A stretch of 64,000 nucleotides of DNA from Candidatus Rokuibacteriota bacterium (GTDB lineage: Bacteria > Methylomirabilota > Methylomirabilia > Rokubacteriales > CSP1-6), in the NCBI GenBank assembly GCA_003221695.1, contig QHSX01000056.1, positions 1-64,000 on the forward strand, given 5' to 3'. Position 1 is the first letter of the stretch. Each line of letters begins with the position of its first letter. The position numbers and the translations under genes were made by a program. The notes beneath the pieces were generated by a model, which saw only the letters and a program-made list of their open reading frames with translations, ran no database searches and had not been told where the DNA came from. This document shows positions 54,213 through 62,402 of the stretch, in pieces.

Positions 54213-56780
54213 TCAGCCGAAGTGCCTGAGGTACTTCGCGAGCGCCACGCCGTCGCGCGTGCGCAGCGTGACCGCGATGCGGAGCTGCTCGAGGTACTGC
54301 GCGAGGGTCTTGCCGCCGAAGTCGATCTTTCGCGCCCGGACGAACGCGTGGACGTCCCGCTCGAGCTCGGGCGTGGCGAGGGCGATGACGCCTTCGGCCA
54401 GGCGTCGGAGGCCGTGCTTCGGATACTGGCGGTCCATCGCGTCCCAGTTGGTCTTGACGAAGTCCCACGCCAGCTCGCGCGCGTGGACGTTCGTGAGGAG
54501 CGCGCGGACGACGAACGGCGCGTCCTGCGTCCGGATCTCGCCATTGAGCGTGCGCGCGAGCGTCTGCGTGAGCAGCTCGGGTCGCCGGAAGCCGGCGAGG
54601 GCGTAGAGGTAGCGTTGCTCCTCCTGGGGCGTCGTGGCCGCGCGGAAGCGGCGCAGGAAGGCGTCGTAGCGCGCGCTGTCCCCGACGTGCGCCAGGATCG
54701 CGATGAGCGCGGGGAGGACGTTCGGGTCCACGTCACCGCCGCGCTCGTACGCGGCGTAGCGCTCGGCGGCCTCGCGCTGGACGGCGGTGTCGTCGCCGAG
54801 CGTGCCCAGCGCGCGGGCCAGGTCCCCACGGAGCTGGCGCGTCAGCTCGTCCTCGTCGGGGCGCGCCGTCCAGCCGAGAGCCGCGAAGGCCGGTGCCAGG
54901 CAGTCGCGGACGAACGCCGCCAGGTGGGGCCGGTCGGCGGGCTCGACGATCCGGTTCAGCGCGTGGAAGGACGCGATCAGGACAGACCAGACGTTCCGGT
55001 CGCGCTCGCCGCGGAAGCGCGCCGTCAGGTCGAGATAGTCGAGAAGGCTCCCGAGGCCGGCGACGGCGACCGCCCAGGCGTCGTTCACGAGGTTGAAGCG
55101 CTCGATCGGCGCGAGCCCGTCGCCGAGCCGCCGGACGACGCCCTCCAGCAGCTCCGGCGTGTACCGCACCCGGTAGAAGCCGTGGCCACCCTCGTTGACG
55201 ACGACCGCGTCGAGCTTTTCCGGGATCGGGACCCGCGCCTCGGCCTCCGAGAGCATCACGCGCGCGACCGACCGTTTGCCTCCTGCGTGAATCCGAACCT
55301 GCGCCGGCACGCACCAGCGTTGGCCGCGCTCGCCCGTCGACTCGACGCCGTCCGGCGGCTCGGCGAGATACACGAAGCGCTGCTGGCTCAAGACGAGCTC
55401 GCGTCCCTCGAGCCGCGCACTGACGAGGGGGTAGCCCGGCTTGAAGATCCAGCCGTCCATTACCTCCGGGATCGGCTGGCGCGATGCCTTGCCGAGCGCC
55501 GCCCACAGATCGCCGGTGTCCGCGTTGCCGTACGCGTGCCGCCGGAGATAGTCGCGGACGCCGTCACGGAAGAGGTCGGCGCCGAGGTACTGCTCGAGCA
55601 TCCGGAGGACCGAGGCGCCCTTCTCGTAGGTCAGCGTGTCGAACATCGCGTCGGCGTCACGCGGCGCCCGCACGGGGAACTCGACCGGGCGTGTGGAGTG
55701 GAGCCCGTCCACCACGAGAGCGGCGGCGCGGGAGACCCCGAACGTGACCCACCGCTTCCACTCCGGCTTCCAACCGTCGACGGCGAGGATCTCCATGAAG
55801 GTGGCGAACGCCTCGTTGAGCCAGATGCCGTTCCACCAGCTCATCGTCACCAGGTCGCCGAACCACATGTGCGCGTTCTCGTGCGCGACCACGTCGGCGA
55901 CGCGCTCGAGCTCGGTGTGCGATGCGGCGCGCGCGTCCACCAGCAGCGCGGTCTCTCGGAACGTGATCGCGCCGAAGTTCTCCATCGCCCCCGCCGCGAA
56001 GTCGGGGATCGCAAGGAGGTCGAGCTTGTCGCCCGCGTACGGCAGGCCGTAGTACGCCTCGAAGAAGCGGAGCGAGGCGACGGCGATCTCGTGGCCGAAC
56101 GCGGCGAGGTGGCGCTTGCCCGGAACGCACCAGACGCGGACCGGCGCCTCGCCGACCGGCACGGGGTCGGTCGCCTCGAGCTCGCCGACGACGAAGGCGA
56201 CGAGATAGGTGGACATCGTGATCGTGTCCGCGAACGTGAGCATCTTCTTCCCGCGCTCCCGCCGCTCGGCGACGATGCGCGTGTTGGAGACGGCCGTCAG
56301 CGCCGGGTCGATCGCGAGCGTGACGGCGAATACCGCCTTGAAGTTCGGCTCGTCCCAGCACGGGAACGCGCGCCGCGCATCCGTCGCCTCGAACTGCGTG
56401 GCGGCCAGGAGGTGCGTGGCGCCGCTCGCGTTCTTGTAGCTCGAGCGGTAGAAGCCGCGGAGCTTGTCGTTCAGGTGTCCGGTGAAGACGAGGGAGAGCC
56501 GCCAGGCGCCGGGCGCGAGCGGCGATCGGAACGCGATGCGACAGCGCTCCGCCGCCTCGTCCATGGTCGGCGTGCCCCGCTGCGACTCGCCGCGGTCGTT
56601 CTGGATCGTCGCCTTCGTGATGGCGAGCTCGACGGCGTTGAGGACAATTTCGTCGGTTGCCTCGGTGACGGCGACCGTGACGGTCTCCTCGCCGCGGAAG
56701 GTGAGCGTCGTCAGGTCGGGTTCGAGCCTGAGATCGTAACGGCTCGGCATCACATGGCGCGGCAGACGGTACGGGTCCAC
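54213..56780 (-). CDS. M1-family zinc aminopeptidase
   Basis: An 855-residue metallopeptidase that removes N-terminal residues from peptides. The exopeptidase motif GAMEN is at 264-268, the zinc motif HENAH at 300-304, and the third ligand Glu near 323 (LNEAFATF). The rest has the beta-barrel and long alpha-helical ERAP1-like C-terminal domain of cytosolic M1 enzymes. No signal peptide. GTG 56780 with GGAGA upstream. A long antisense frame covers the same region but is a codon-bias artefact. Confidence 0.93.
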   Translation of the reverse strand: MDPYRLPRHVMPSRYDLRLEPDLTTLTFRGEETVTVAVTEATDEIVLNAVELAITKATIQNDRGESQRGTPTMDEAAERCRIAFRSPLAPGAWRLSLVFTGHLNDKLRGFYRSSYKNASGATHLLAATQFEATDARRAFPCWDEPNFKAVFAVTLAIDPALTAVSNTRIVAERRERGKKMLTFADTITMSTYLVAFVVGELEATDPVPVGEAPVRVWCVPGKRHLAAFGHEIAVASLRFFEAYYGLPYAGDKLDLLAIPDFAAGAMENFGAITFRETALLVDARAASHTELERVADVVAHENAHMWFGDLVTMSWWNGIWLNEAFATFMEILAVDGWKPEWKRWVTFGVSRAAALVVDGLHSTRPVEFPVRAPRDADAMFDTLTYEKGASVLRMLEQYLGADLFRDGVRDYLRRHAYGNADTGDLWAALGKASRQPIPEVMDGWIFKPGYPLVSARLEGRELVLSQQRFVYLAEPPDGVESTGERGQRWCVPAQVRIHAGGKRSVARVMLSEAEARVPIPEKLDAVVVNEGGHGFYRVRYTPELLEGVVRRLGDGLAPIERFNLVNDAWAVAVAGLGSLLDYLDLTARFRGERDRNVWSVLIASFHALNRIVEPADRPHLAAFVRDCLAPAFAALGWTARPDEDELTRQLRGDLARALGTLGDDTAVQREAAERYAAYERGGDVDPNVLPALIAILAHVGDSARYDAFLRRFRAATTPQEEQRYLYALAGFRRPELLTQTLARTLNGEIRTQDAPFVVRALLTNVHARELAWDFVKTNWDAMDRQYPKHGLRRLAEGVIALATPELERDVHAFVRARKIDFGGKTLAQYLEQLRIAVTLRTRDGVALAKYLRHFG

Positions 56781-56926
56781 GGTGTTCTCTCCGGAGAGAT
56801 CAAAATGACGGCGACAGGCCCCTACTGTACCCCAACTACGCGCGTATCATGAGGCTACATTCACGACGAGGAGCGGAGCGAGTGGGAGGTCGTCGATCGC
56901 GCTCGGAGCCCCTTCACCGGTGCATA

Positions 56927-56960
56927 TTGCCGTGGGGTTGAAATGCGTAGTACATTGTAC
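56927..56960 (+). promoter_or_regulatory. Promoter and palindromic operator of the toxin-antitoxin pair
   Basis: TTGCCG (56927-56932) and TACATT (56951-56956) with 18-base spacing, and the palindrome GTAC-ATT-GTAC (56950-56960) over the -10. A ribbon-helix-helix antitoxin could bind it and repress its own transcription. Predicted start about 56963 would make the message leaderless for ATG 56964. Confidence 0.45.
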
Positions 56961-56963
56961 GAC

Positions 56964-57182
56964 ATGAGATCTGCCGTGACCATCCGGCTGGACCCCGAGC
57001 TGGAAAAGCTTCTTGATCGGCTCTGCAAGCAGACCGGTAGGACCCGTAGCGAACTCGTTCGTGACGCCCTCCGGCGGCAGCTAAGCCTGCTGAGGTTTGA
57101 ACGGCTCCGACGTAGGGCACTACCGTTCGCTGAGGCGCGCGGGTACCTGACGGATGAGGATGTCGCCCGCGACGTCTCTTGA
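56964..57182 (+). CDS. Ribbon-helix-helix (CopG-like) antitoxin
   Basis: A 72-residue protein starting MRSAVTIRLDPELEKLLDRLCKQ, the strand that binds DNA in ribbon-helix-helix proteins, then GRTRSELVRDALRRQL. ATG 56964 is preferred over 56943, because the operator palindrome lies between them. It overlaps the toxin gene (TTGA). Neutralises the PIN toxin and autoregulates the pair, by analogy with other type II modules. Confidence 0.82.
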   Translation: MRSAVTIRLDPELEKLLDRLCKQTGRTRSELVRDALRRQLSLLRFERLRRRALPFAEARGYLTDEDVARDVS

Positions 57183-57583
57183 GGGTTTTCCTAGACACAA
57201 ACGTCTTGGTCAGCGCCCTTGCAACCCGGGGGGTGTGCGCAGATGTACTGCGCGTGGTGCTTGCCGAACACAGCCTCGTAACGAGCGAGGTGGTGCTGAG
57301 AGAACTTGGGCGCGTGCTGAGGAAGCGAATCGGCCTGCCGCCGGGGGCCATCAAAGAGATTGACGAGTTCCTGCGGGAGCACGAGGTGGCTCCGAAACCG
57401 GCAGCGCCAGCGGCGCTTCCAAAGCGTGACCCAGGCGATCAGTGGGTCCTGGCCTCTGCAATCGAGAGCCGCGCAGACGTGCTGGTGACTGGCGATCGAG
57501 ATCTTCTGGATATCGCTGTCGCCGCTCCCATCAAGATCATTGACCCTCGAGGGTTTTGGGACCTCGTCCGCAAGAACGGGTAG
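57179..57583 (+). CDS. PIN-domain toxin (VapC-like, COG1569-type)
   Basis: A 134-residue PIN nuclease: Asp in FLDTNVLVSAL, Glu in VVLRELGRVL, Asp in RDPGDQWVLASAI and Asp in LVTGDRDLLDI form the metal site, so catalysis is likely intact. TTG start overlaps the antitoxin stop. Such toxins cleave tRNA or rRNA. Its end overlaps the following cytochrome frame. Confidence 0.85.
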   Translation: MRVFLDTNVLVSALATRGVCADVLRVVLAEHSLVTSEVVLRELGRVLRKRIGLPPGAIKEIDEFLREHEVAPKPAAPAALPKRDPGDQWVLASAIESRADVLVTGDRDLLDIAVAAPIKIIDPRGFWDLVRKNG

Positions 57584-58785
57584 CAACTCCTTATGCGGCA
57601 GCGATCGCTGCGCTGGCGATGCTCGGCTTCGTCACCGCCGCCGGCGCCGACACGATCCAGGAGTTCCTCGTCCGCCACTGGCGCCAGCCGCTCGCATCCC
57701 AGGGCCCGCCGCCGGGGCGCTTCTCCACGCTCGAGGCCTCGCTCGCGCCCGAGGCGTGCGGCGCCTGTCATCCCGCGCAGCTCGCCGACTGGAGGACGAG
57801 CCTCCATTCGCGATCCATGGGGCCAGGGGTCGCAGGCCAGCTCGTCGAGATGCTCGAGAGCGATCCCGGGTCAGCGCTGAGCTGCTTCACGTGCCACGCG
57901 CCCCTCGCCGAGCAGGCGCCGCGCGTCGCCGACGGCGCGCGAGCTCGCGCGAACCCGGTTTACGATGCCGCCCTCGGCGCCAGAGGGCTCGTGTGCGCGG
58001 GCTGCCACGTCCGCGCCCACCAGCGATTCGGCCCACCGCGCCGCGACGGCTCGCTCACCCCGACCGCGCCGCTCGAGACCCTTCCGCACAACGGCGTGAC
58101 GCGCACCCCGGCGTTTCTTCGGTCCGAGTTCTGCCAGAGCTGCCACCAGTTCACGCCCGACGGCTTCGCGCTGAACGGCAAGCTCCTCGAGAACACGTAC
58201 CGGGAGTGGAAGGCGAGCCGCTTCGCGCGCGAGGGCGTCCAGTGCCAGGACTGCCACATGCCCGACCGCCGCCATCTGTGGCGCGGCATTCACGATCCCG
58301 AGATGGTGCGCTCCGGCCTCACGATCGACGCGAGCGCCGGCGCTTCACGTTACCGGCCGGGCGAGATCGTGTCCGTCACCCTCACCGTCGAGAGCACGCG
58401 CGTCGGCCACGCCTTCCCGACGTATGTCACGCCGCGCGTCGTGCTGAGCGCCGAGCTGGTGGACCAGGCGGGAGAGGTGATCGCGGGGAGCCGGCAGGAA
58501 AAGGTGATCGCGCGGGAGGTGACGCTCGACCTCGCCCGCGAAGTCGGCGATACGCGGCTCATGCCCGGCGCCAAGGCGGTCCTGCGCTATCAGTGGCGCG
58601 TCGATCGCGCGGGGGTTCGCGCTCGCCTCAGCGTCGTGGTGTACCCGGACGAGTTCTACACGCGCTTCTTCGAGAGCCTCCTGGCCCAGGGCGCCGGCCG
58701 CGGGGAGGCCCAGATCCGCGAGGCGCTCACGGCGACCCGCCGCTCGCCCTTCACGGTGTTCGACCGCGAGATCCCGCTGACCTGA
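57556..58785 (+). CDS. Multihaem cytochrome c with five CxxCH motifs, N-terminus compromised
   Basis: About 400 residues. Five haem motifs CGACH, CFTCH, CAGCH, CQSCH and CQDCH in the first 240 residues, as in cytochrome c-554-like and related proteins; the final 150 residues form a beta-domain (GEIVSVTLTVESTRVGHAFPTYVTPRVVLSAEL). The only upstream start (TTG 57556) lies inside the PIN toxin gene and gives a poor leader. The true hydrophobic signal (AAIAALAMLGFVTAAGA) lacks its natural start and ribosome site. Insertion of the toxin-antitoxin pair probably cut off the original start, so expression may be lost or driven by read-through. Confidence 0.7.
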   Translation: MGPRPQERVATPYAAAIAALAMLGFVTAAGADTIQEFLVRHWRQPLASQGPPPGRFSTLEASLAPEACGACHPAQLADWRTSLHSRSMGPGVAGQLVEMLESDPGSALSCFTCHAPLAEQAPRVADGARARANPVYDAALGARGLVCAGCHVRAHQRFGPPRRDGSLTPTAPLETLPHNGVTRTPAFLRSEFCQSCHQFTPDGFALNGKLLENTYREWKASRFAREGVQCQDCHMPDRRHLWRGIHDPEMVRSGLTIDASAGASRYRPGEIVSVTLTVESTRVGHAFPTYVTPRVVLSAELVDQAGEVIAGSRQEKVIAREVTLDLAREVGDTRLMPGAKAVLRYQWRVDRAGVRARLSVVVYPDEFYTRFFESLLAQGAGRGEAQIREALTATRRSPFTVFDREIPLT

Positions 58786-58875
58786 ACGCCCGTACGCGTC
58801 ACGTCACTGGAAGCGGCAGTATACCGTCGCGGAGAGCCGTCGGACGCGGGCGGTGCTGTTGGGCCGAAGGGCGGG

Positions 58876-58907
58876 GCCTCGCGGCCGGGAGTCCCCGGCC
58901 GCGAGGC
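58876..58907. terminator. Strong 14-bp hairpin between convergent genes
   Basis: GCCTCGCGGCCGGG (58876-58889) pairs perfectly with CCCGGCCGCGAGGC (58894-58907) across a 4-base loop, between the convergent cytochrome (ends 58785) and surface protein (ends 58921). Acts as a bidirectional terminator most probably. Confidence 0.65.
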
Positions 58908-58920
58908 TTCTTGGCGCGTG

Positions 58921-59946
58921 CTACCGGCAGGGCATCCGGTGGACCTGGATGTTCCCACCCCCGAGCGTTCCAGTTCGGATGTACGCGAGCGCGGGCACAT
59001 CGATCCTGAACGTGTCGCTGCCGGCACCCGGTTCCGCATTGTCCGTGACGGTGACCTGGAAATTTACCGAACCGCCGTTGGCGGTTCCTGAGATCGTGCT
59101 CGTACAACCGGGGATGAAGTCCGTAATGGACGTGCTTTGCAGGCTGAAGGCCATACCGTGATCGATGTAGACCACGTGGCCCTTGGTGATCGTTCCGTCA
59201 GTCGAGGCGACGAAGCCGAAGGTCCCCGTCGCCCCGGATGCAGGAATCCATCCACCGCCGGTCGTGGCGTCCCCCGGAGGGCCCGACCCCGCGTGGCAGT
59301 CGATCATCGCGTCCGCGATGGCGAGCTGGACGTCGGCGAGGACCTGGCCTGTGATCGCGTCGATGGTGATCACGTGCAACGCGACGACCCTGAGCTCGGC
59401 AGTGCTGCCGGCGACGGCCGGCGTTTGCTCGTTGATGGTCGCCGTGCCGTTCGGCAACGAGACGGTCTGATTCGGGTTGCCCGTGACGGTGATTGGCTGA
59501 CCGTTGATGACGAGGTTCTGGAGCTGAGAGCTGCCCGCGACCGCTGGCCCGCAGCTCGCGTTGCTCCGGGCCATCACGAAGTCGGACGTGATCCCGTTGC
59601 CCGAGACGGTGAGGTCCACGTTCGCCATCGAGGTCTCAGTGTCTGTTTCGTCCAGGCCGACGGCGACGCTGTGGAGCGTCCCGGCGGCGAGCGCAACCAC
59701 TCCACCCGTCGCGCTGCCGGGAATGTCCCCTGAGAGGAGCGACGCGTCGACCTCGCCGCCGGTCGGGGGAAGCTCACCGCTGGCGGCCTTGATGGTTAAG
59801 CCGGTGGCCGGCACGAACACCTGCACACCCGTCGCCTGCCCACCGAAACTCGACACCGCCTGCGCGCGGCTGGGCGAGATCAAGAAACCGAGCGACACGA
59901 CCAGCACCGTGATGACAGTGGCGCGACAAGACCACTGTAGCCTCAT
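58921..59946 (-). CDS. Secreted choice-of-anchor-type surface protein
   Basis: A 341-residue secreted beta-rich protein with signal peptide (TVITVLVVSLGFLISPSRAQA). It resembles the choice-of-anchor P group and the post-anchor domain with DATTGGGWIPASGATGTFGF followed by a Cys-containing strand (CTSTISGTA). It begins with SSFGGQATGVQVFVPATG, a typical mature start of this family. AAGGAGG 6 bases before the ATG. Function unknown, likely surface display. Confidence 0.7.
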   Translation of the reverse strand: MRLQWSCRATVITVLVVSLGFLISPSRAQAVSSFGGQATGVQVFVPATGLTIKAASGELPPTGGEVDASLLSGDIPGSATGGVVALAAGTLHSVAVGLDETDTETSMANVDLTVSGNGITSDFVMARSNASCGPAVAGSSQLQNLVINGQPITVTGNPNQTVSLPNGTATINEQTPAVAGSTAELRVVALHVITIDAITGQVLADVQLAIADAMIDCHAGSGPPGDATTGGGWIPASGATGTFGFVASTDGTITKGHVVYIDHGMAFSLQSTSITDFIPGCTSTISGTANGGSVNFQVTVTDNAEPGAGSDTFRIDVPALAYIRTGTLGGGNIQVHRMPCR

Positions 59947-60082
59947 AAGCCCTCCTTGTGGGTTTTGCCGCGGGAGGCGCTCGCCTCGGCGGCGGAATGG
60001 AGTGAATCGTCTGCGGGAGATCTTTGGACATCCACCCGATCCCGTCTATTCCCAAGGAGGGTTCGTCCGAATGGATTAGCCG

Positions 60083-60721
60083 TTACGGGCTGCTCATCAT
60101 GATCTTCGCCACGATCGCCGCGCGGGAAGTCACCTCCATCTTGAGCATGATCAGTCGCAGGAAGGCCTTCACCGTGTTGGGGCTGACGTTCATCCGACTC
60201 GCGATCTCCTTGTTGCTCAGGCCTTGGAGCAAAGACTCCAGCGCCTCACGTTCCCGTCGCGTGAGGTTGAATTGCTCCGACACGGGCGACAAGGGGATCA
60301 CGCCGTACGGGGGCCGTTCGAGCAGGACGGCGATGCTTGCGCGCAACGGACCTTTGGCGTCCGAGTCCAGGGAAAAGGGCCGGCAAAGATAGCGCCTCCG
60401 CCCCGACCTGAACTCGGCGACGAGGGGCGATTCGCGCGACGGCTCCGGATTGAGCAGGCTTTCGCGAATCCTCTCGGCCAGGAAGACGTCGGCCGGCCGA
60501 ACATTTACGAGCCGGTCTGGATAGCCGAGAACCCTGATCGCCTCGGCGTTGAACGCGACGGGGCGCAGCGAGGAGTCCAGCAGGAGGAAGCCAACCGCAG
60601 ACCTGGGTCGATGCCCCACGTCGGGCTTCCGGGATAGGGTCCTCGTGAGCGGATGGCCGTTCGAGTTCGGGCGCTGCGCGACGGACAGCGGCGAACCGTT
60701 ACTGAGCATCATGGCCTCCAT
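60083..60721 (-). CDS. PAS-LuxR transcriptional regulator
   Basis: A 212-residue regulator. The N-terminal half is PAS-like (VGFLLLDSSLRPVAFNAEAIRVLGYP, RSGRRRYLCRPFSLDSD). The C-terminal HTH is of the LuxR type (LTRREREALESLLQGLSNKEIASRMNVSPNTVKAFLRLIMLKMEV). No receiver, so it likely senses a ligand. Divergent from the small membrane gene at 61098; 136 bases beyond its end begins the surface-protein gene in the same direction. Confidence 0.85.
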   Translation of the reverse strand: MEAMMLSNGSPLSVAQRPNSNGHPLTRTLSRKPDVGHRPRSAVGFLLLDSSLRPVAFNAEAIRVLGYPDRLVNVRPADVFLAERIRESLLNPEPSRESPLVAEFRSGRRRYLCRPFSLDSDAKGPLRASIAVLLERPPYGVIPLSPVSEQFNLTRREREALESLLQGLSNKEIASRMNVSPNTVKAFLRLIMLKMEVTSRAAIVAKIMMSSP

Positions 60722-61097
60722 TGAACTTCGAGTGTGTCGTCTCTCCGTGCCTCTACGGGCCCCGGGGATGCTCTACGGGGAATCTCCCTACGCACTTTGC
60801 AGGGTTAACCGGGCTAGACCCATCCGGCGGAAGCCCCAAAATATAGATGGAATATCCCTGAAGTTGTGATGCGGTATTCCCTCATCAATCCTTCCGGGAG
60901 AAACCAGTAGAGAATGCTTGAGAAGCTTGGAATTTTAGTGTGTTGAGCGAGATCGGTCGTTACCGCTCCGACACCTCGTGAGTGATGGATCAGGACTCTC
61001 GCGGGCTACGCAGGTCGGTCTAGCACCACAGCGATCAGTTTCGCACCAGGCCACGCATGAACGTACACCTGGCCGGTCGCTCCCGTAAGGTCAGGCC
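60722..61097. other. Non-coding intergenic stretch with AT-rich segment
   Basis: A 376-base gap between divergent genes. The part 60836-60960 is clearly AT-richer than the surroundings and has the near-repeats GGAATATCCCT and GGTATTCCCT. No open frame, tRNA or known riboswitch consensus is seen. It may hold promoters for the divergent genes. Confidence 0.4.
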
Positions 61098-61343
61098 ATG
61101 CTGAGTGCCAGGACCCTGCTCTACGGCTTCGCGGCGAGCCTAGTGCTGTTCACGATCGTGATGGCGATCGAGCAGATCTACCTGCGCGAGGTCGACGCGG
61201 TCATCGCCGCCTCCCACCCGCCGCGCAATGCCAAGCCGGGGTGCCGCGGGTTCGAGGCGCGTCCGTTTCCACCGGGGGCAGCTGACATCGAGGCTGCGCC
61301 TGAGGACGGCACCGTCGACCCCGGACGGTCAGGGTCGCTCTGA
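61098..61343 (+). CDS. Small membrane-anchored protein, function unknown
   Basis: An 81-residue protein with one membrane segment (LLYGFAASLVLFTIVMAIEQIYL) and a hydrophilic C-terminal tail. ATG 61098; no strong ribosome site. No family recognised. Confidence 0.45.
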   Translation: MLSARTLLYGFAASLVLFTIVMAIEQIYLREVDAVIAASHPPRNAKPGCRGFEARPFPPGAADIEAAPEDGTVDPGRSGSL

Positions 61344-61434
61344 ACGGTCAGGTGGTCGGCAAGGACACCTTCGAGCTCCTTTCGCGCGACTAGCCCTCAC
61401 GTAGTCCGGCTCGTCCCTTCGTTCGTCGTGGTCT

Positions 61435-62220
61435 CTACGCCATCAGCATCGCGGTGCCGACATCGGCCCGTCGGTGAAAGACGACCGTGAGGCCCGCAGC
61501 GCGGGCTTCGTCGTCGAGCTCGCCTTCCTGGAACTGGTGCTCGTAGCGAAGCGCGCGCACGTCGGCGGTGACCGGCCCGAGAACGTCGCCGAGTTCGGGT
61601 CGCCAATCGGATCGCGTGAGACGGGCGACGGTCCGTGTGAGCGCGATCGGCAGCGCCCGCGGCGGCCGTTCGGCCGGGACATAACCGATGAGGATGCGGC
61701 CTCCGGGCGTCAGAACCCGCCTGACGTTGCGGAGTGCCTCGATGCGAGTCGCCGCCTCGGGGATGTAGCCATAGCAGAACCACGAGAAGATCACCGTGTC
61801 GAACGTCCCCGGCGGCACGATCTCCTCGATCGGGCCGGTGTAGAGCCCGGCTGAGAGACGTCGCCGTTCGAGCACGCGACGTGCGAGCTCGATGGCGCGA
61901 CCACTGATGTCGAGGCCGTCGACACGATAGCCGAGCTCGAGCAGCGCGATCAGGTCGCGCCCCGTTCCGCAGCCGACTAAGAGGATGTGATCCGCGGGCT
62001 TGAGCACGCGCTCGTACCACGCCTTCTCCCAGGGCATCAGACCCGAAAGGATCTCGGCGTCGCTGCGAGAGAACTCGTCCCAGGTTCTGGTGATCGCGGC
62101 CTTTAGCGCCTGACGACGAAGTGTTCCGGCGGCGACGTACAGCGAGGCCCGCGATGCGAGATCAAGGACCCGAGCGCTGCCCGAGAGGAAAGCGAACGCA
62201 GCGTTCCGCCAGCCGCGCAT
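61435..62220 (-). CDS. SAM-dependent class I methyltransferase
   Basis: About 261 residues. The SAM site is ILLVGCGTGRDLIALLELGYRVDGLDISGRAIELARR, and the post-II segment FDTVIFSWFCYGYIPEAATRIEALRNVRRVLTPGGRILIGYVP is typical of UbiE/Methyltransf_11-type enzymes. ATG 62220 is used; GTG 62247 is an alternative. Substrate unknown. Confidence 0.85.
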   Translation of the reverse strand: MRGWRNAAFAFLSGSARVLDLASRASLYVAAGTLRRQALKAAITRTWDEFSRSDAEILSGLMPWEKAWYERVLKPADHILLVGCGTGRDLIALLELGYRVDGLDISGRAIELARRVLERRRLSAGLYTGPIEEIVPPGTFDTVIFSWFCYGYIPEAATRIEALRNVRRVLTPGGRILIGYVPAERPPRALPIALTRTVARLTRSDWRPELGDVLGPVTADVRALRYEHQFQEGELDDEARAAGLTVVFHRRADVGTAMLMA

Positions 62221-62335
62221 GCGACATGATACGGCGGCCGACGCCACGGCCCCGCTCGGGCGCCCGGTCAGTCTGTGACCAACGGCGACCAGCTTGGCAC
62301 CGGCCGGAGCGGTGCCGACCTCCGACCTCGGCCGT

Positions 62336-62360
62336 AAGCTGCTGCCGAATAGCAGCTTTT
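62336..62360 (+). terminator. Hairpin followed by T-rich stretch, upstream of the sigma-54-like promoter
   Basis: AAGCTGCT (62336-62343) pairs with AGCAGCTT (62351-62358) around GCCGAAT, followed by TT-CTT. A second stem GGCACCG/CGGTGCC lies at 62296-62316. The hairpin is placed to stop read-through from upstream before the next promoter. Confidence 0.5.
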
Positions 62361-62374
62361 CTTGGGCTCAGGTC

Positions 62375-62390
62375 TGGCACGCTCGTTGCG
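62375..62390 (+). promoter_or_regulatory. Sigma-54 consensus promoter before secreted propeller gene
   Basis: CTGGCACG (62374-62381) and TTGCG (62386-62390): GG (62376-62377) and GC (62388-62389) are exactly 10 bases apart and both blocks match consensus. The start would fall at about 62400, so an ATG at 62403 would be nearly leaderless. Confidence 0.5.
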
Positions 62391-62402
62391 TCCACCAAAG
62401 GC

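Noticed and set aside
54189-56852. Long open frame of 887 codons antisense to the M1 aminopeptidase
   Set aside because: Low-complexity Arg/Glu/Val-rich translation with no motifs; a mirror of GC-rich codon usage in the real gene on the other strand.
60722-61097. c-di-GMP (GEMM) riboswitch in the AT-rich gap
   Set aside because: A short CTGCAAAGTGCG stretch resembles part of the motif, but the order of helices and the conserved GGC..AAAC part are missing.
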